Source: Polymyxa betae (lineage: Eukaryota; Endomyxa; Phytomyxea; Plasmodiophorida; Plasmodiophoridae). From it: 53,267 bases of DNA. The DNA is taken from contig RBZT01000120.1 in the NCBI GenBank assembly GCA_003693705.1, forward strand, positions 9,966 to 63,232, written 5' to 3'. Under the pieces are notes generated by a model, which had not been told where the DNA came from, did no database searches, and saw only the letters and a program-made list of their open reading frames with translations. Every line of letters starts with the position of its first letter. Position 1 is the stretch's first letter. The position numbers and the translations under genes were made by a program. This document shows, piece by piece, positions 10,574 through 20,979 of the stretch.

Positions 10574-11744
10574 ATGATGCCATTATCAGAAGAATGTCGA
10601 GAAATGTTTTCATTCATGACAGACAGAGGGGTGTACACACCGAAAAGATCCATACAAGGCGCCTTGAACTCTGCTACGCAGTTTCAAGCGAGGATGACTG
10701 AAATTTTCAAGAATCTAATACAAGATTCTCTAATCGTATGGATTGATGACTTATTAGGGTATGCGAATTCACTCGAGAGATGGTTTAGTACTCTAGAAGA
10801 AACATTAAGGCTTGCAGCTATATATAACATCAAGCTAAACTTGAAGAAATGCGATTTATTCACCCGTAAAGTTAAGTTTTGCGGACGAATATTCACACCG
10901 GACTGAGTCGCACACGACACCGCTCGAATTGAGGCACTGCTTGCAATTCCGCAACCGAAAACGGCTAGGGACCTGCAGCAGTTCTTGATGGCAACTCATT
11001 GGATGAGCAGGTCGATTCCCGAATACAACAAAAAAGTCCATAGTTTACAGGATATCTTTGAACTAAGCATGAAGGATCAACCATCGAGGAACAAAAGTGT
11101 TGCGAGGCAGGTTAGACTTTCCAAGTACGGATGGAGCCCGCAGCATGCTGTCACTTTCGAGTTACTGAAGACAGCTATCGCTAACAATGTCAAGTTGGCT
11201 TATCCAAGAGATGATATGGCGCAGTGTATGTTTACTGACGCCAATGAATCGAGTGCATCCGGAATGGTGACTCAGGTTCCAATTGAAGACATAAATAAAC
11301 CAGTATCGTTACAAAGGCATGAACCATTGGGATTCGTTGGTCACCGGTTCAATAGATGCGAAATGAACTGGAGTGTGGCTGAGAAAGAAGGGTTCGCTAA
11401 GATACGATGCAAAAGCTGGACTATTTATTACAGATGAAACGACCATTCAAACTGTTTTGTGACCATAAAAATCTAATACAGATTTTTCAGCAACGAATGT
11501 GTCAAAGCCAACGGCTCAGAAGATACAAAGATGGGCCCTTTACATGCAGCGATTTCACTACCAAATTGAGCACATCAAAGTAGAAGAAAACATTTGGGCC
11601 GATCTAATGACAAGATGGGGAGCGAAACCAGTTGATGAAGAAACCTCTACGCATCGATTGGTCCGCAGAGTACGCACAATAACTGTCCCAGATGACCAGG
11701 GATTAGACCTTTACAAAACCACGAGTTTGTATGGCCTACAGTAG
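10574..11744 (+). pseudogene. pol: Gypsy RT palm and RNase H
   Basis: In frame after the 10571 stop the reading is MMPLSEECREMFSFMT, GALNSATQFQARMTEIF, then the catalytic VWIDDLLGYAN (a Y/F-x-D-D variant) and KCDLFTRKVKFCGRIFTPD. A TGA at 10904-10906 replaces what is probably Gly in the S/TPDG block. The frame resumes as VAHDTARIEALLAIPQPKT. The RNase H part shows MFTDANESSASGM (first Asp), GFVGHRFNRCEMNWSVAEKE (Glu) and, after a frameshift near 11430, HIKVEENIWADLMTRW (final Asp). The polymerase is therefore interrupted but its active-site residues survive. Confidence 0.85.
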
Positions 11745-13251
11745 AAGAAATAGAGAAAATTCAGAAGAAATGGTTATCAAATATTGAAAATCGAAAAATA
11801 AATGAAGACGGTTTAATAATCACAGATAAGAAAAAAGTGATAATTCCGTTAGAAGCAGAAGAAATGAGATGCCGGTTATGTATAATCGCCCATGCTGGAG
11901 GAAACAGTGGACACCTCGGGTACCAGGCCAGCGCGCAAAAATTGACGCAGTTTTTCACTGGAAGAACTGTACCGAAGACGTAAAAGCGGTATGCAGTTCA
12001 TGCCTGCACTGCTTGCCCACTAGAGGAGGAATGAGAATTCCACGACCCCTAGGAACCCAGGTTCACGGTCAGCAACCGAATGAAGTGTTACACATGGATT
12101 GGATATATATCTGGCCAATGAAGAAGAACGGTATTCATGAATACCAGTGGAACCTAATTCTGCGAGATGACCTATCAGGGATGATAAAGATAACACCCGC
12201 AAAAATTCCTGATACCTCCGTGACTGTAGAGGCACTGATGGAGTGGAGGGCCCTGTTCGGAATACCAAAAATACTGGTCTCTGATATGGCGTCCTACTTT
12301 GTTTCGACGACTATGAAGGAGTTCGCCAAAAGGTGTAATATGAAACAGCATATCACCACGGCATATGGACACTACAATAATGGCACTATTGAGGTGATCA
12401 ATAAAATTTATTTAGCACTAATAAGAGCCCTATTGTCCGAACTCAGATGGGAGAAGGAATCCTGGCCATGGCTGAACCGTAACGGTGAGCACACTATAAA
12501 CCACAGAGGACAGAATCGTCTGAATGGTAATGCGCCAGTAACAGTGATGACAGGATTGAAACCTGACAATCCACTTGATGAAATTTTCAAGAATCCCAGT
12601 ACGACGGAATTTTACAAAAATTGCGTTGACAAGGCTAGCATTCAGATGAGAATTGAAGAATTGCGGGACGTGCTAGACAACATGCATAAGGCAGATTCTA
12701 AGACATCCGCAAAGCAGAGGACATTGACGAAAACAAACCAGAAGAAATTCAGAAGAGAACCAAACTTTGGAATAGGAGACTATGTCTTGGTAGGCGTACC
12801 GGAAGCGGCAAAGCTGACCGGACGAAAGTTATTCCTAAAATGGCGTGGTCCATACCGGATCACTGATACTGAAGATAATTACGTGTTCGAAGTGGAGAAT
12901 ATCATCGATCACTGTAGAAGCAGGGTCCATGGTGACCGGATTCAGTTATATGCTGATTCCAAACTTAATGTTACAGACGAAATAAAGAAGCAGTTCGCAC
13001 AAGACAATGAATCGTATCAAGTGAGCGATTTTATTGACTGCAGACTCAATCCTGAGACTGGACAGCTGGACTTGCTGGTTGAATGGAAAGGATTCACGAA
13101 AGAAGAAAATTCATGGGAACCCCAGAAGCACCTGTTTGAAGACGTCCCTGAATTAGTGAAGAAATATTTGAAGAAACTGCGCGACGAAAAAAGTGCACTC
13201 GCAGAATGTGTAGAAGACAGTATTAGAAGCCTTAATCAAAAGTCAAACTGA
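11726..13251 (+). pseudogene. pol: Gypsy integrase with C-terminal chromodomain
   Basis: The zinc-binding domain reads LCIIAHAGGNSGHLGYQ followed by CSSCLHC. A frameshift near 11960 joins it to the main frame that continues to 13251. The catalytic triad is visible as HMDWIYIWPM (D), LVSDMASYF (D) and NGTIEVINK (E), and RALLSELRW follows the Glu. Residues near the C-terminus read YQVSDFIDCR, LLVEWKGFTKEENSWEP and HLF, a chromodomain with its aromatic and W-K-G-x-x-x-E-E-x-x-W-E-P signature. Chromodomains on integrases steer insertion toward marked chromatin in known chromoviruses. The integrase core itself is uninterrupted from about 11961. Confidence 0.9.
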
Positions 13252-13620
13252 AAATCTACTATTGTTTTCAAGCTTTTATCCCAATGGGTTTTAATGCTGA
13301 AACTATAGCAAATGATCAGTAAGTACGATTTTTTAGATGACATGATGAAATGTATTTATAAAATTATGAATTATTTATAAATAAATGAGGATACTGATGA
13401 TTGATGACAGATGATTATTGATGAAACTCGATGATAGCGCTACGATGACTTACAGTATAGATGAATTTTAGGACGAACTTGATGATCGGATCTGATAATG
13501 ATGACCTTTAGATGAAGATGAAAATGATCACAAGTGAAGACCTAATGAACTATGATAACGACCAGTCATGAAACCCTAACACCCTATATACAAGAAAGAT
13601 ACTAAAGACTATCGAGATTT
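13252..13620. other. Gypsy 3' untranslated region
   Basis: Between the integrase stop and the polypurine tract is an A/T-rich stretch with frequent GATGA words (for example 13440-13560). No frame continues through it. Confidence 0.6.
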
Positions 13621-13632
13621 TGAGGAGGGGAG
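13621..13632 (+). promoter_or_regulatory. Polypurine tract of gypsy element
   Basis: The tract TGAGGAGGGGAG lies immediately before the right LTR start TGTAGCA. In LTR retrotransposons this purine run survives RNase H and primes plus-strand DNA, fixing the left end of the downstream LTR. Here it supports the boundary at 13633. Confidence 0.75.
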
Positions 13633-13868
13633 TGTAGCAAATTATTACTTTAATATAAGAAAATACAAGAATTGTGTGCAAGTTTTTAAGCTACGACGAA
13701 GCTGCGCTAAGATTCGCCCGCGGAGTCCTACGGACACCGTGACGGCCTTTGGGTCCTGGAACTTCCCATGATAGAAATACAGATTCATTATTGATAGAAA
13801 TACAGATTCATTATTGATTTTACCTTCATTCCCGTGTATCTGATCGTAGAATCGAGACGATTGCTACA
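13633..13868 (+). repeat. Right LTR of gypsy element
   Basis: It runs from TGTAGCA to TGCTACA, perfect 7-bp inverted ends of the TG...CA type. It contains a tandem duplication of about 24 bases around GATAGAAATACAGATTCATT (13770-13815) that the left LTR lacks. Apart from that and the 3' end, the copies are nearly identical. Confidence 0.85.
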
Positions 13869-14896
13869 ACGGATGCGAATTTTCTTGAAAAGGAAGTGAA
13901 CAGTATTCGAGTTTGTAAATACAAATTCTTTAATGACAGTATGAACTAATTAATATAAAGTTAATTAGAGCAGCAAATGCTTCACCACGGTATCTATCGC
14001 AGCTTTCCCTCAATTCAAAAGCAGTGTTTGAATGGAGACACACAACTTTATGTGCACAGAAAACAATACGAAATCCAGAATCACAATACATATGAATTTT
14101 ACCGGCTAAGCCAACTGGAATAAAATGCGATGATTCCTGAAACTCACACGCGTTAGACATAATCAGGACGTAACCATTACTTGGGGTCATTCATTATTAC
14201 AGGGCACAGGCCCTCGCAATGCACGAGCCGTACACCGGGTAATATGTTACTATGCAGCTGTTTTCCGACAGCACCCAAGATCCACCAGTATTACGCACCC
14301 TCATTCGGGCCGTATGGATTTTACACGTGAGCTTAGAGACATCGGAATACCGGCCGCACCCTCTTATCGTCCACACGCGAAAATAATGCGCTGGCTTTAC
14401 ACCCGGCCACAGCCCGAAATGAGCGACAGAAAGAAAATGAGAGGTCATCCGTTATTTCAGGCGACCGGCCCCGGTGCCCGAGAGCCGTACATCTCATCTC
14501 TTGGAACAACTAGAGCTCTGCTACTTTGGCACACCCAGACTCCGGTATTATGCACCCGCGATCACTCAGGCCGTATGCTGGGGCTGTTGTATAAGCCTAT
14601 TGCTGCCACGTCATTTGGAGTCATGACCGGGATCAGGACAAGCGCAGCGCCTATGGCAATTCAGCATCATTAAAGAAGGAAGATATTGAATGGAGACGAG
14701 CATCGCAGTGCCCGGTGTCCGTACGGAGACCGTACCAGCTGCAATGTGTCATCTTCCACTGGTACGTTTTTGCGACACTGGATCTATATGTTGCGAAAGT
14801 TGATGTATTTTACTGCGACGAATTAAAGCGCATAATTTGATATCGACAACAGTTCGATTCTAAAAAATTTGCCTCTAACATTATTCAGGAACAGGC
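13869..14896. other. Non-coding stretch with two related ~257-bp-spaced blocks
   Basis: No gene is recognisable. A block with GCACCCAAGATCCACCAGTA and TTACGCACCC...GGGCCGTATG (about 14270-14316) has a diverged relative GGCACACCCAGACTCCGGTA with TTATGCACCC...AGGCCGTATG (about 14527-14575). Both follow an AGCCGTACA word. A minus-strand frame at 13930-14190 has no motif I can name. Confidence 0.5.
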
Positions 14897-15129
14897 ATTA
14901 GGACAGAATGGTAATGGAGTCTTAGATTCTAAAGAGGAGGGTTGTAGACACAAAGGGAAAACAGAGATACAAAGGAGAGAGGACTAAAACAGGAAGTGTG
15001 TATAATTGTAAATTTAGTTTTCCCAGCACAAAGCGCTCATGTGCATCTTGGCCAGGAACGACCGTTGAGATGAGCCCGCAGTCTGCAGTGGAGCGCTCCC
15101 ATGGCGATGCAGGTGAAATGCTGTAATTC
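14897..15129 (-). repeat. Copia downstream LTR copy
   Basis: It shares about 233 bases with 20294-20527 in direct orientation, with only scattered substitutions and a one-base indel (for example GCACAAAGCGC here, GCACACAAGCGC there). The shared stretch starts ATTAGGNCAGAATGG and ends CTGTAATTC on the plus strand. Confidence 0.75.
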
Positions 15130-15194
15130 CCCCACTCACTATGAGCATGGGGTCATTTCATGCACTTGATACGAGCGCGCAAGTCTAAAAACTT

Positions 15195-17657
15195 CTGTGT
15201 TCACAGTAATTAGTGTGGTCGGAAAATTAGTGTGGATGCTTAATTAGTGTGGTCCACACTATATCTTGTGTTAAAATATCCGCCCATGGCGGAAATAGTG
15301 CGGTCCACACTGTGACCGGAATTCCGCCAACTTAATAAAGTTGGCTTTTTTCTCTACAATGCCTTCAAACTCTATAGGATTTGTTTTGCAGCAACGTTTT
15401 ATCAACAAATATCAATAAAGTTTGTCGTTTTTTGTGGAATTTTCTTTTGGTCCGAATTTTCTCATACATTTTTGCGTGGCTACCCTCTGTACAGTAGTCT
15501 TATCATGAGCCATTTTTCTTTGAAGACAATGAGTTCCAGCAGCAAAATGTCGGAAGATCAATACGCTGAAGCCTACAACGAAATGATGCACTCATTGTTG
15601 GGTTATGGAAGTGAAGACGACCGGAAGAAATTAGATAAATCCGTTGTTAAGAAGGCAGCTTAGGAAGCAAAAGCTTTTTTGCAGCAATGGCCGGAAAATT
15701 TTATAGCGAAGCGCTGGCTCGACAGAATTGAGCTCTTCCAGAATTGCAATTTTTCTGTTAAATGTCCTTCCGTATTTTCCGCATCGCCTATTGTAGCTGC
15801 ATTCGCCCGTCAAAGTGCACGTCAAGCATTAGATAAAATGAAGAATCAGGATGTGGAAATCCAGATTGTGAACCTTGAAGAGCAAGGCCCTGACGATCGC
15901 AATGAAACTGATGAAATTAAGGAGAGCTCTCAGGATCAAGTTCAACTGAGAAAGCGAGCGTAGCAGCACGTTAGCACTTTAGACGTTCGTCAAGTGGTTT
16001 TACGCTGGATGGAACAAAAGGTGAAAAGTTCTGGTGAAAAGGATCTAATTTCAAGTGCGGTGAAACAGTTTCCAATGCATTTCAGAGGGAACTATAAAGC
16101 AAATATCCTGAAAGCATCTCGCTGGTGGAAGGAGAGAGAGAAGATACTGAAAAACCTGTCGGAGAACATCAAGTCAATCAGCTCTGTTCAAGACTCAAAA
16201 CGGGTTAAAGATCAGCTGAAAGCTTTCGCCGGACGTGGCCGTCGTGTTGCCCCATGGGTGGAGCATGTTCATGAACAGCTTCTTGAAGAATTTCAACGGT
16301 TACGCAAAGCAGGACTGAAATTCTCGCCTTCTCTTTTGCGAACCCTGGCCTGCAATTTGGTGACGAACAGCTCGAGTGTTTACAACGAAAACCTTGTTGA
16401 TCCGTTTGATGGAAAGCGTATTATTGATAAGATTAACAGCCGCTGGATTCAACACTTCCAGGAGAAGCATAATATCGTGATGCGTTGCCAATCCGGCAAG
16501 CTTATGTGCAGCCCTGAGAAACAGTTTTAGGACAGATGAAGATAAAGTTCAACAGTGGGCGGCTCGACGAGGCGCTTGTCGAGAACATCGATGAAACGCA
16601 TTTTGTCATCAACATGGATAACGGTCGCACTCTTGATTTCCGAGGTGACGAGAATGTTAAGTATGCAGACGCTGTTTCTGGAGGCGAGTCGATGACCATG
16701 ATGGTTCGGATCACTGGAGGACCAAATGCCCATATGGAGGCTCCATTGATAATCTTTCAGAATGCTAATGGTAGCTATCCTATCCAAGGCCTACCTGACA
16801 GCGTTCCCGGAGTTTGCTATCGTACTGGACCCAAAGGATGGATGGACCGTCAGTTGTTCCCGCAGTGGATTCTTGAGCATCGTGCTTATCAGGCAGACCG
16901 TTATGGAAGAACTAAGACCATCTTTCTTGATAATTGCGGTGGGCGTAATATGACTGACGAGCTGCAAAGTGCCCTAAGGCGCACCAGCACTGTACTTTCT
17001 TTCCTTCCTCCGTGCTCAACTGATATGTGTCAGCCTGCGGACTCCTTTGTCATTGCCAAAATTAAGGACGCTTGGACGAAACCTTGGGAGCAAAAGAAAA
17101 TGGAGCTGGTTGATCTCCATCAATGGTCGAAGTCTTCCAGCAAAAGGGGTACTGGATCTGGAAAGTTATTGAATCCGGGCAAAATATTTTTCTTGCAGCT
17201 GGCTGCCGATGCCGTGCGCGATGTTAAATTGCAATGTGACGAGAACGTGTTGACATATGCACGTAAGGCAATGATACGATGCGGCTTGTCTCGGGACGTC
17301 ACAGGCGTGTGGCGTGAGGAACAGCTCTCGCCTCAGCTTCAGGATATTATCAAAAAATACCGACAGTATTTTGATGGCGAAATAGTCCCAGATGCTCTTT
17401 GAACTATGCTGTTATACAAGAAGAAATAGATCCGAAGTGCGTGAATGCATCGCATATTCATTGGCAATATGATTAAGTAGATTTGATATGGTGTCCACAC
17501 TAATTATGAATTGCAATTATAGTGTGAACCACACTAAAATTGCCATACCCAAAATAGTGTGGATGCCTATATAATGTGGTCCACACTAAATCCTGTGCAT
17601 TCCTTGAAACCAGCAGTCCCAGAATTAGTGTGGTCCATACTAATACTGTGAACACAG
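15195..17657 (+). mobile_element. Pogo-like DNA transposon with subterminal repeats
   Basis: The left end reads CTGTGTTCACAGTAATTAG and the right end, reverse-complemented, CTGTGTTCACAGTATTAG: terminal inverted repeats of about 23 bases that begin with the 12-base palindrome CTGTGTTCACAG. The motif AGTGTGG or its palindromic form AGTGTGGTCCACACT recurs about four times in the left 110 bases and about five times in the right 170 bases. Such subterminal arrays are transposase binding sites in other DNA transposons. It encodes one DDE transposase. It sits in the copia element after RNase H. No clear target duplication is seen; only TT borders both ends. Confidence 0.8.
15472..17402 (+). pseudogene. 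Pogo-like DDE transposase
   Basis: A single frame runs from 15472 to 16530 through two in-frame TAG codons (15661, 15961) and ends at a third TAG (16528). A frame change then leads to a 288-codon frame (16536-17402). The first part has ERERKILKN-type basic helices and HFQEKHNIVMR, typical of the DNA-binding half. The second half carries the catalytic domain: ENIDETHFVINMDNG (Asp about residue 19), TIFLDNCGGR (Asp about 132) and TDMCQPADSFVIAKIKDAW (Asp about 169), plus YRTGPKGWMD. These are D-D-D/E boxes of the DDE-1 (pogo/Tigger) superfamily. The catalytic domain looks intact, so the upstream lesions are what disable it. Confidence 0.85.
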
Positions 17658-17664
17658 TTGTTCT

Positions 17665-18140
17665 TCCCTAGCGGTTTGGTAATGTCACAAGATTATCAGC
17701 GGTTGGGATATACTCTGATTTTACTTTGCCTTCTTTCGATAATTCTCTGATGAAATGTTCACGAAGATCAATATGTTTCATTTTTGAGTGACTGTGTTGG
17801 CTCATACTGAATGCAATTGAGCCCTGATTGTCTTAGTAGAGTGTGACGGGCTGGTTATTGATTAAACCAAGTTCCAGAAGAACGTTGCGCAGCCACACAG
17901 CTTCGGCTCCAGCAAGGGAGGATGCGATGGTTTCTGCCTCGCAGGAAGACAAAGCGGTGCATGTCTGTTTCTTTACACGGTACGATATTGGACTTCCATT
18001 CAATAGGAAAACATAGCCCGAAGTCAATCTTCGCGTGTCAGCGTCTCCGGCCCAATCTTAGTCGGATATTCCGACTCAGATATCCAGCTGATAGAAAATT
18101 CCATCGTCAGGAGTCCCTTTCAGATAACGGAGGATGCGTT
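17665..18140 (-). pseudogene. Copia RNase H
   Basis: Minus-strand reading gives ALKRILRYLKGTPDDG, DWAGDADTRRLTSGYVF, ISYRVKKQTCTALSSCEAE, DNQGSIAFS, HSKMKHIDLREHFIRE and EYIPTADNLVT. These are the ordered copia RNase H motifs, including catalytic Asp (DWAGD), Glu (S-S-C-E-A-E) and Asp (DNQGS). Frames are interrupted by TGA and TAA in the first block and TAA just before DNQGS. The C-terminus abuts the inserted pogo-like element. Confidence 0.85.
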
Positions 18141-19111
18141 TCAATGCAACATAATGCTCGGGTCCAGGATCCTGGACCTACCGTTACACTTCTCTACAGC
18201 GTATGCAATGTCTGGCCGAGTGTTTGTGAGCCAAATAAGGTGTCCAACAGCAGCTCGATAGTTGATTCTTTGCTGCTCGTGCATAACAGTTTTTTGTAGT
18301 TCATCAGTCTGCGGGCACATGTCGCGAGATAATCTGACATTCTCAGCTGCCGGTGTTGGCTGTGCTTTCGAATCTTTCATATGATACAGGCTCAAAATCT
18401 CCTCGGTGTACTTTCTCTGATGAATGAAAACTTCATCATTGTTGGGGCCTCTGTCGATCTCGATTCCAATGCAGGTACGAACGGCTCCGAGATCCGACAT
18501 ATTGAATTTCCGATTTAGGTTTCGTTTAGCTCATGAACTAGCTCAGGGTGTCCAATGATAGTGATGTCATCGACATAAACGCCAACGATGACGTATCGGT
18601 TTTCAGGTGTCCTTTTGAAGTACAGGCATGTCGTTGACTTGACTGGTGTGAGGCCTTCTTCATTCACCAAGAACTCGTCAAATGTTTTAAACCACTCATG
18701 GGGTGCTTGTTTTAGGCCATAAAGTGACCGTAGCAACATTACGAACTTGGATCGGGACTTGCTTCCTTCGAGAGTTTTCATGTAGATTTCTTCAGTCAAG
18801 TGTGCGTTTAGGAACGCAGTGACTACATCCATTTGCTCGGTAATAACCTCAGAGTCTCTTATTGACAGCGCCATCATTAATCTCAGAATGTCGGCTCTCA
18901 TAACGGGCGCGAACGTTTGATGAAAATCACGACCAGGTTCTTGCCGGAATCCCTGAACAACGAGACGAGCCTTGTATCTAAAGGATGTTCCATCTTCATT
19001 ACGTTTCAGTACCCAGGTTAGCCTTTTTTCTTCAGGAATTTCGTCCGTCTTCAACACCTTGATTATGAACAACCAGCGGCATCCGATGGCCTTTCTGTCT
19101 TTTGGAATCAT
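18141..19111 (-). pseudogene. Copia reverse transcriptase
   Basis: The frame 19111-18515 reads AIGCRWLFIIKV, YKARLVVQGFRQEPGRDF, QTFAPVMRADILRLMMA, TEQMDVVTAFLNAHLTEEIY, LLRSLYGLKQAPHEW and the catalytic VGVYVDDITIIG. It is followed from 18500 by MSDLGAVRTCIGIEIDR, the M-x-D-L-G block, and by INYRAAVGHLIWLTNTRPDI. This is a nearly complete Ty1/copia RT with the YVDD box intact. A frame break at about 18510 and another near 18150 interrupt it. Confidence 0.9.
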
Positions 19112-19113
19112 GC

Positions 19114-20290
19114 TTACCTCTTTCCAGGTTTTGTGTTCAAGAAGCGATTCGATTCCGAATCAATAGCTCGTAACCACAGAGCGGAGTCAGCAAACAACTC
19201 TTGGTTTGAGGCTTCGTTGTAAGATTTTGGAATCTTCGGAAAAACTGGAGCTGCGGATATGCTGTTTATCCAGTTACTGCTGATCGGATCAAATATGACC
19301 GTCTTTCGGCGAGATCGTTGCGGTCGGATGGGTGCGTCGTTATTGTCTTCGTAGCAGCGCCCACTCCCCATGTCGAGCTGATCGCATGCGTAGGTTTCGT
19401 CATCGCTCCTGTCACTGAAGTTTTCATCAGGCGAATAAGCAGGGTCATAAAACCTAGATTCCACTTCGTTCAGGATGGCGAATGCGTCAGATGCTGCTCG
19501 TTCTCCAAACGAATCTTCATTAAAGATCACGCTTCGATTGACGTGAGATTGTCCAGTAGCTGGGTCGTATAGAACGTATCCTTTTTGGTGGTCGCCATAT
19601 CCGATAAATACGAATTTGTTTGCCCTTGGGTCTATCTTGGTTCGCTTATCGGGTGGTATTAGGCCCATGAAATCACAGCCAAATACACGAAGGTATGAGA
19701 TGTCTGGCTTTGTTACGTACATGATTTCGTGCGGGGTGATGTTGGGAATCGTGGGATGAGGACAGACGGTATGAACGTGTGCAGCACATAGAACAGCAGG
19801 CCCCAGGTAGTCCTACGATAGCCGAGCATGGTGGATCATTGATCGTTCACAATCGAGGAGAGCGAGGTGACCTCGTTCAGAGATTCCATTTTGCTGGGAA
19901 GAATACTCTACCGTTGACTGCCATTCGATTCCAGATTCTTCAAGAAAGCGTGCAAAATCATCACAAACGAACTCCAAGGCATTGTCCCCGAAAAGGATCT
20001 TAATAGTTCGCTCCACTTTGTTCGGAAGTCGAAGTTTGAGGTTCTTGAATCGCTGAAGAGCTTCGCTCTTTTGATGAAGAAGATATGTGAACATCCGACT
20101 ATGTCGATCGGAAAACGTGATGAAATACTTTTCTCCATTCAAAGAAGGGACCGGGAGGGGACCGCATTCGTCAATATCAATTCTTTCCAGGATCTTCCAA
20201 TCTTTAGCTTTAGCTTTACACGGAAACGGCGCGCGTTTGGCTTTTCCGATTACACAAGATTCGCAAAAGTCATCAGCCCTGGGCCCATAA
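19114..20290 (-). pseudogene. Copia integrase and linker
   Basis: Reading from about 20290 starts with the zinc-binding remnant DDFCESCVIGKAKRAPFPCK, then YFITFSDRHSRMFTYL (Asp), IKILFGDNALEFV (Asp) and YSSQQNGISERGHLALLD (Glu), the integrase D,D-35-E. A stop at 19813-19815 and a frame change lead to the 19722 frame with LRVFGCDFMG and KFVFIGYGDHQKGYVLYDP, the post-core block. It then becomes an acidic linker ending before the RT. Everything upstream of the zinc finger is missing because the LTR copy follows at 20294. Confidence 0.88.
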
Positions 20291-20293
20291 CCA

Positions 20294-20527
20294 ATTAGGG
20301 CAGAATGGTAATGGAGTCTTAGATTCTAAAGACGAGGGTCGTAGAGACAAAGGGAAAACAGAGATACAAAGGAGAGAGGACTAAAACAGGAAGTGTGTAT
20401 TATTGTAAATTTAGTTTTCCCAGCACACAAGCGCTCATGTGCATCATGGCCAGGAACGACCGTTGAGATGAGCCCGCAGTCTGCAGCGGAGCGCTCCCAT
20501 GGCGATGCAGGTGACATGCTCTAATTC
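20294..20527 (-). repeat. Copia upstream LTR copy
   Basis: Direct copy of 14897-15129. On the minus strand it is followed after a few bases by TTGGTTATGGGCCC. That could be a primer-binding site or simply integrase coding sequence; the latter fits the reading frame better. Confidence 0.75.
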
Positions 20528-20649
20528 AGTATAACAGCAATACAATAATTCGATGTTTTTGTAATCGCGTATAAATTGCATGGAATTTTGGAAATTGTCT
20601 TCTGCGCAAAACTGACCGTCGGAAGCCTCAAACACAGCTGATTGTTGAA

Positions 20650-20970
20650 ATGGATACTGATGCTCCAGGATCGGTGGTCTTCTTCTTTGTAGGATCAATC
20701 CCAGTATCACAGGTGATTCTTCCGAAAAAAGATGATGGTCGTGCCCATTGCGAGATTGTCCATGGTAATAGCGTGAATCTCCACGTTGAAAGAGCTGTTG
20801 CAGTAACGCGATTGTTGGTGGACAAGAACGTTCCGCCTGTCAATACGAACTCCTCTAACCAAGAAGTCCTAGTAAAAGGCCTTAGATTTATCGCATCGCA
20901 TGCAGATCTTCGTTACAAAGCTGACACCAGATGTACGAATGAATTCAGTATCGATCTAGATTTTGCTTAA
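20650..20970 (+). CDS. Open frame of unknown function
   Basis: A 106-codon frame starts MDTDAPGSVVFFFVGSI and includes VNLHVERAVAVTRLLVDK and GLRFIASHADLRYK. It has no transmembrane run, signal peptide or motif I recognise. It lies between the copia LTR copy and the CACTA-type coding remains on the same strand, so it may be an upstream exon of that element. Codon texture is mixed and non-repetitive, which argues mildly for real coding. Confidence 0.3.
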   Translation: MDTDAPGSVVFFFVGSIPVSQVILPKKDDGRAHCEIVHGNSVNLHVERAVAVTRLLVDKNVPPVNTNSSNQEVLVKGLRFIASHADLRYKADTRCTNEFSIDLDFA

Positions 20971-20979
20971 TCGTTGATA

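Larger units (their letters stand above)
8260..13868 (+). mobile_element. Ty3/gypsy LTR retrotransposon with chromodomain
   Basis: An element about 5.6 kb long is bounded by related LTRs (8260-8473 and 13633-13868). It encodes in order Gag, zinc knuckle, protease, RT, RNase H, integrase and a C-terminal chromodomain. A polypurine stretch GAGGAGGGGAG lies directly before the right LTR. The order RT-RH-IN defines Ty3/gypsy and the terminal chromodomain suggests a chromovirus-like lineage. Pol carries a TAG, a TGA and about two frameshifts, so it is non-autonomous now. The five bases outside the two LTRs (AAGGG and ACGGA) do not match, so no target duplication is seen. Confidence 0.85.
14897..20527 (-). 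mobile_element. Ty1/copia retrotransposon, gag/protease deleted, hosting a pogo-like insertion
   Basis: Two direct copies of a 233-base sequence (14897-15129 and 20294-20527) flank minus-strand copia integrase, RT and RNase H. They read as LTRs, though no TG...CA ends are clear. On the minus strand the upstream copy runs straight into the integrase zinc-binding domain within a few bases, so gag and protease have been deleted. A pogo-like transposon occupies 15195-17657, between RNase H and the downstream LTR. GTGAGTGGGGGA beside the downstream copy on the minus strand is a plausible polypurine tract. Confidence 0.75.

Noticed and set aside
15661-16530. Alternative genetic code with TAG as a sense codon
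   Set aside because: TAG ends several otherwise natural frames (for example 46254 and 49817), and TAA and TGA also act as both ends and lesions. The standard code fits.
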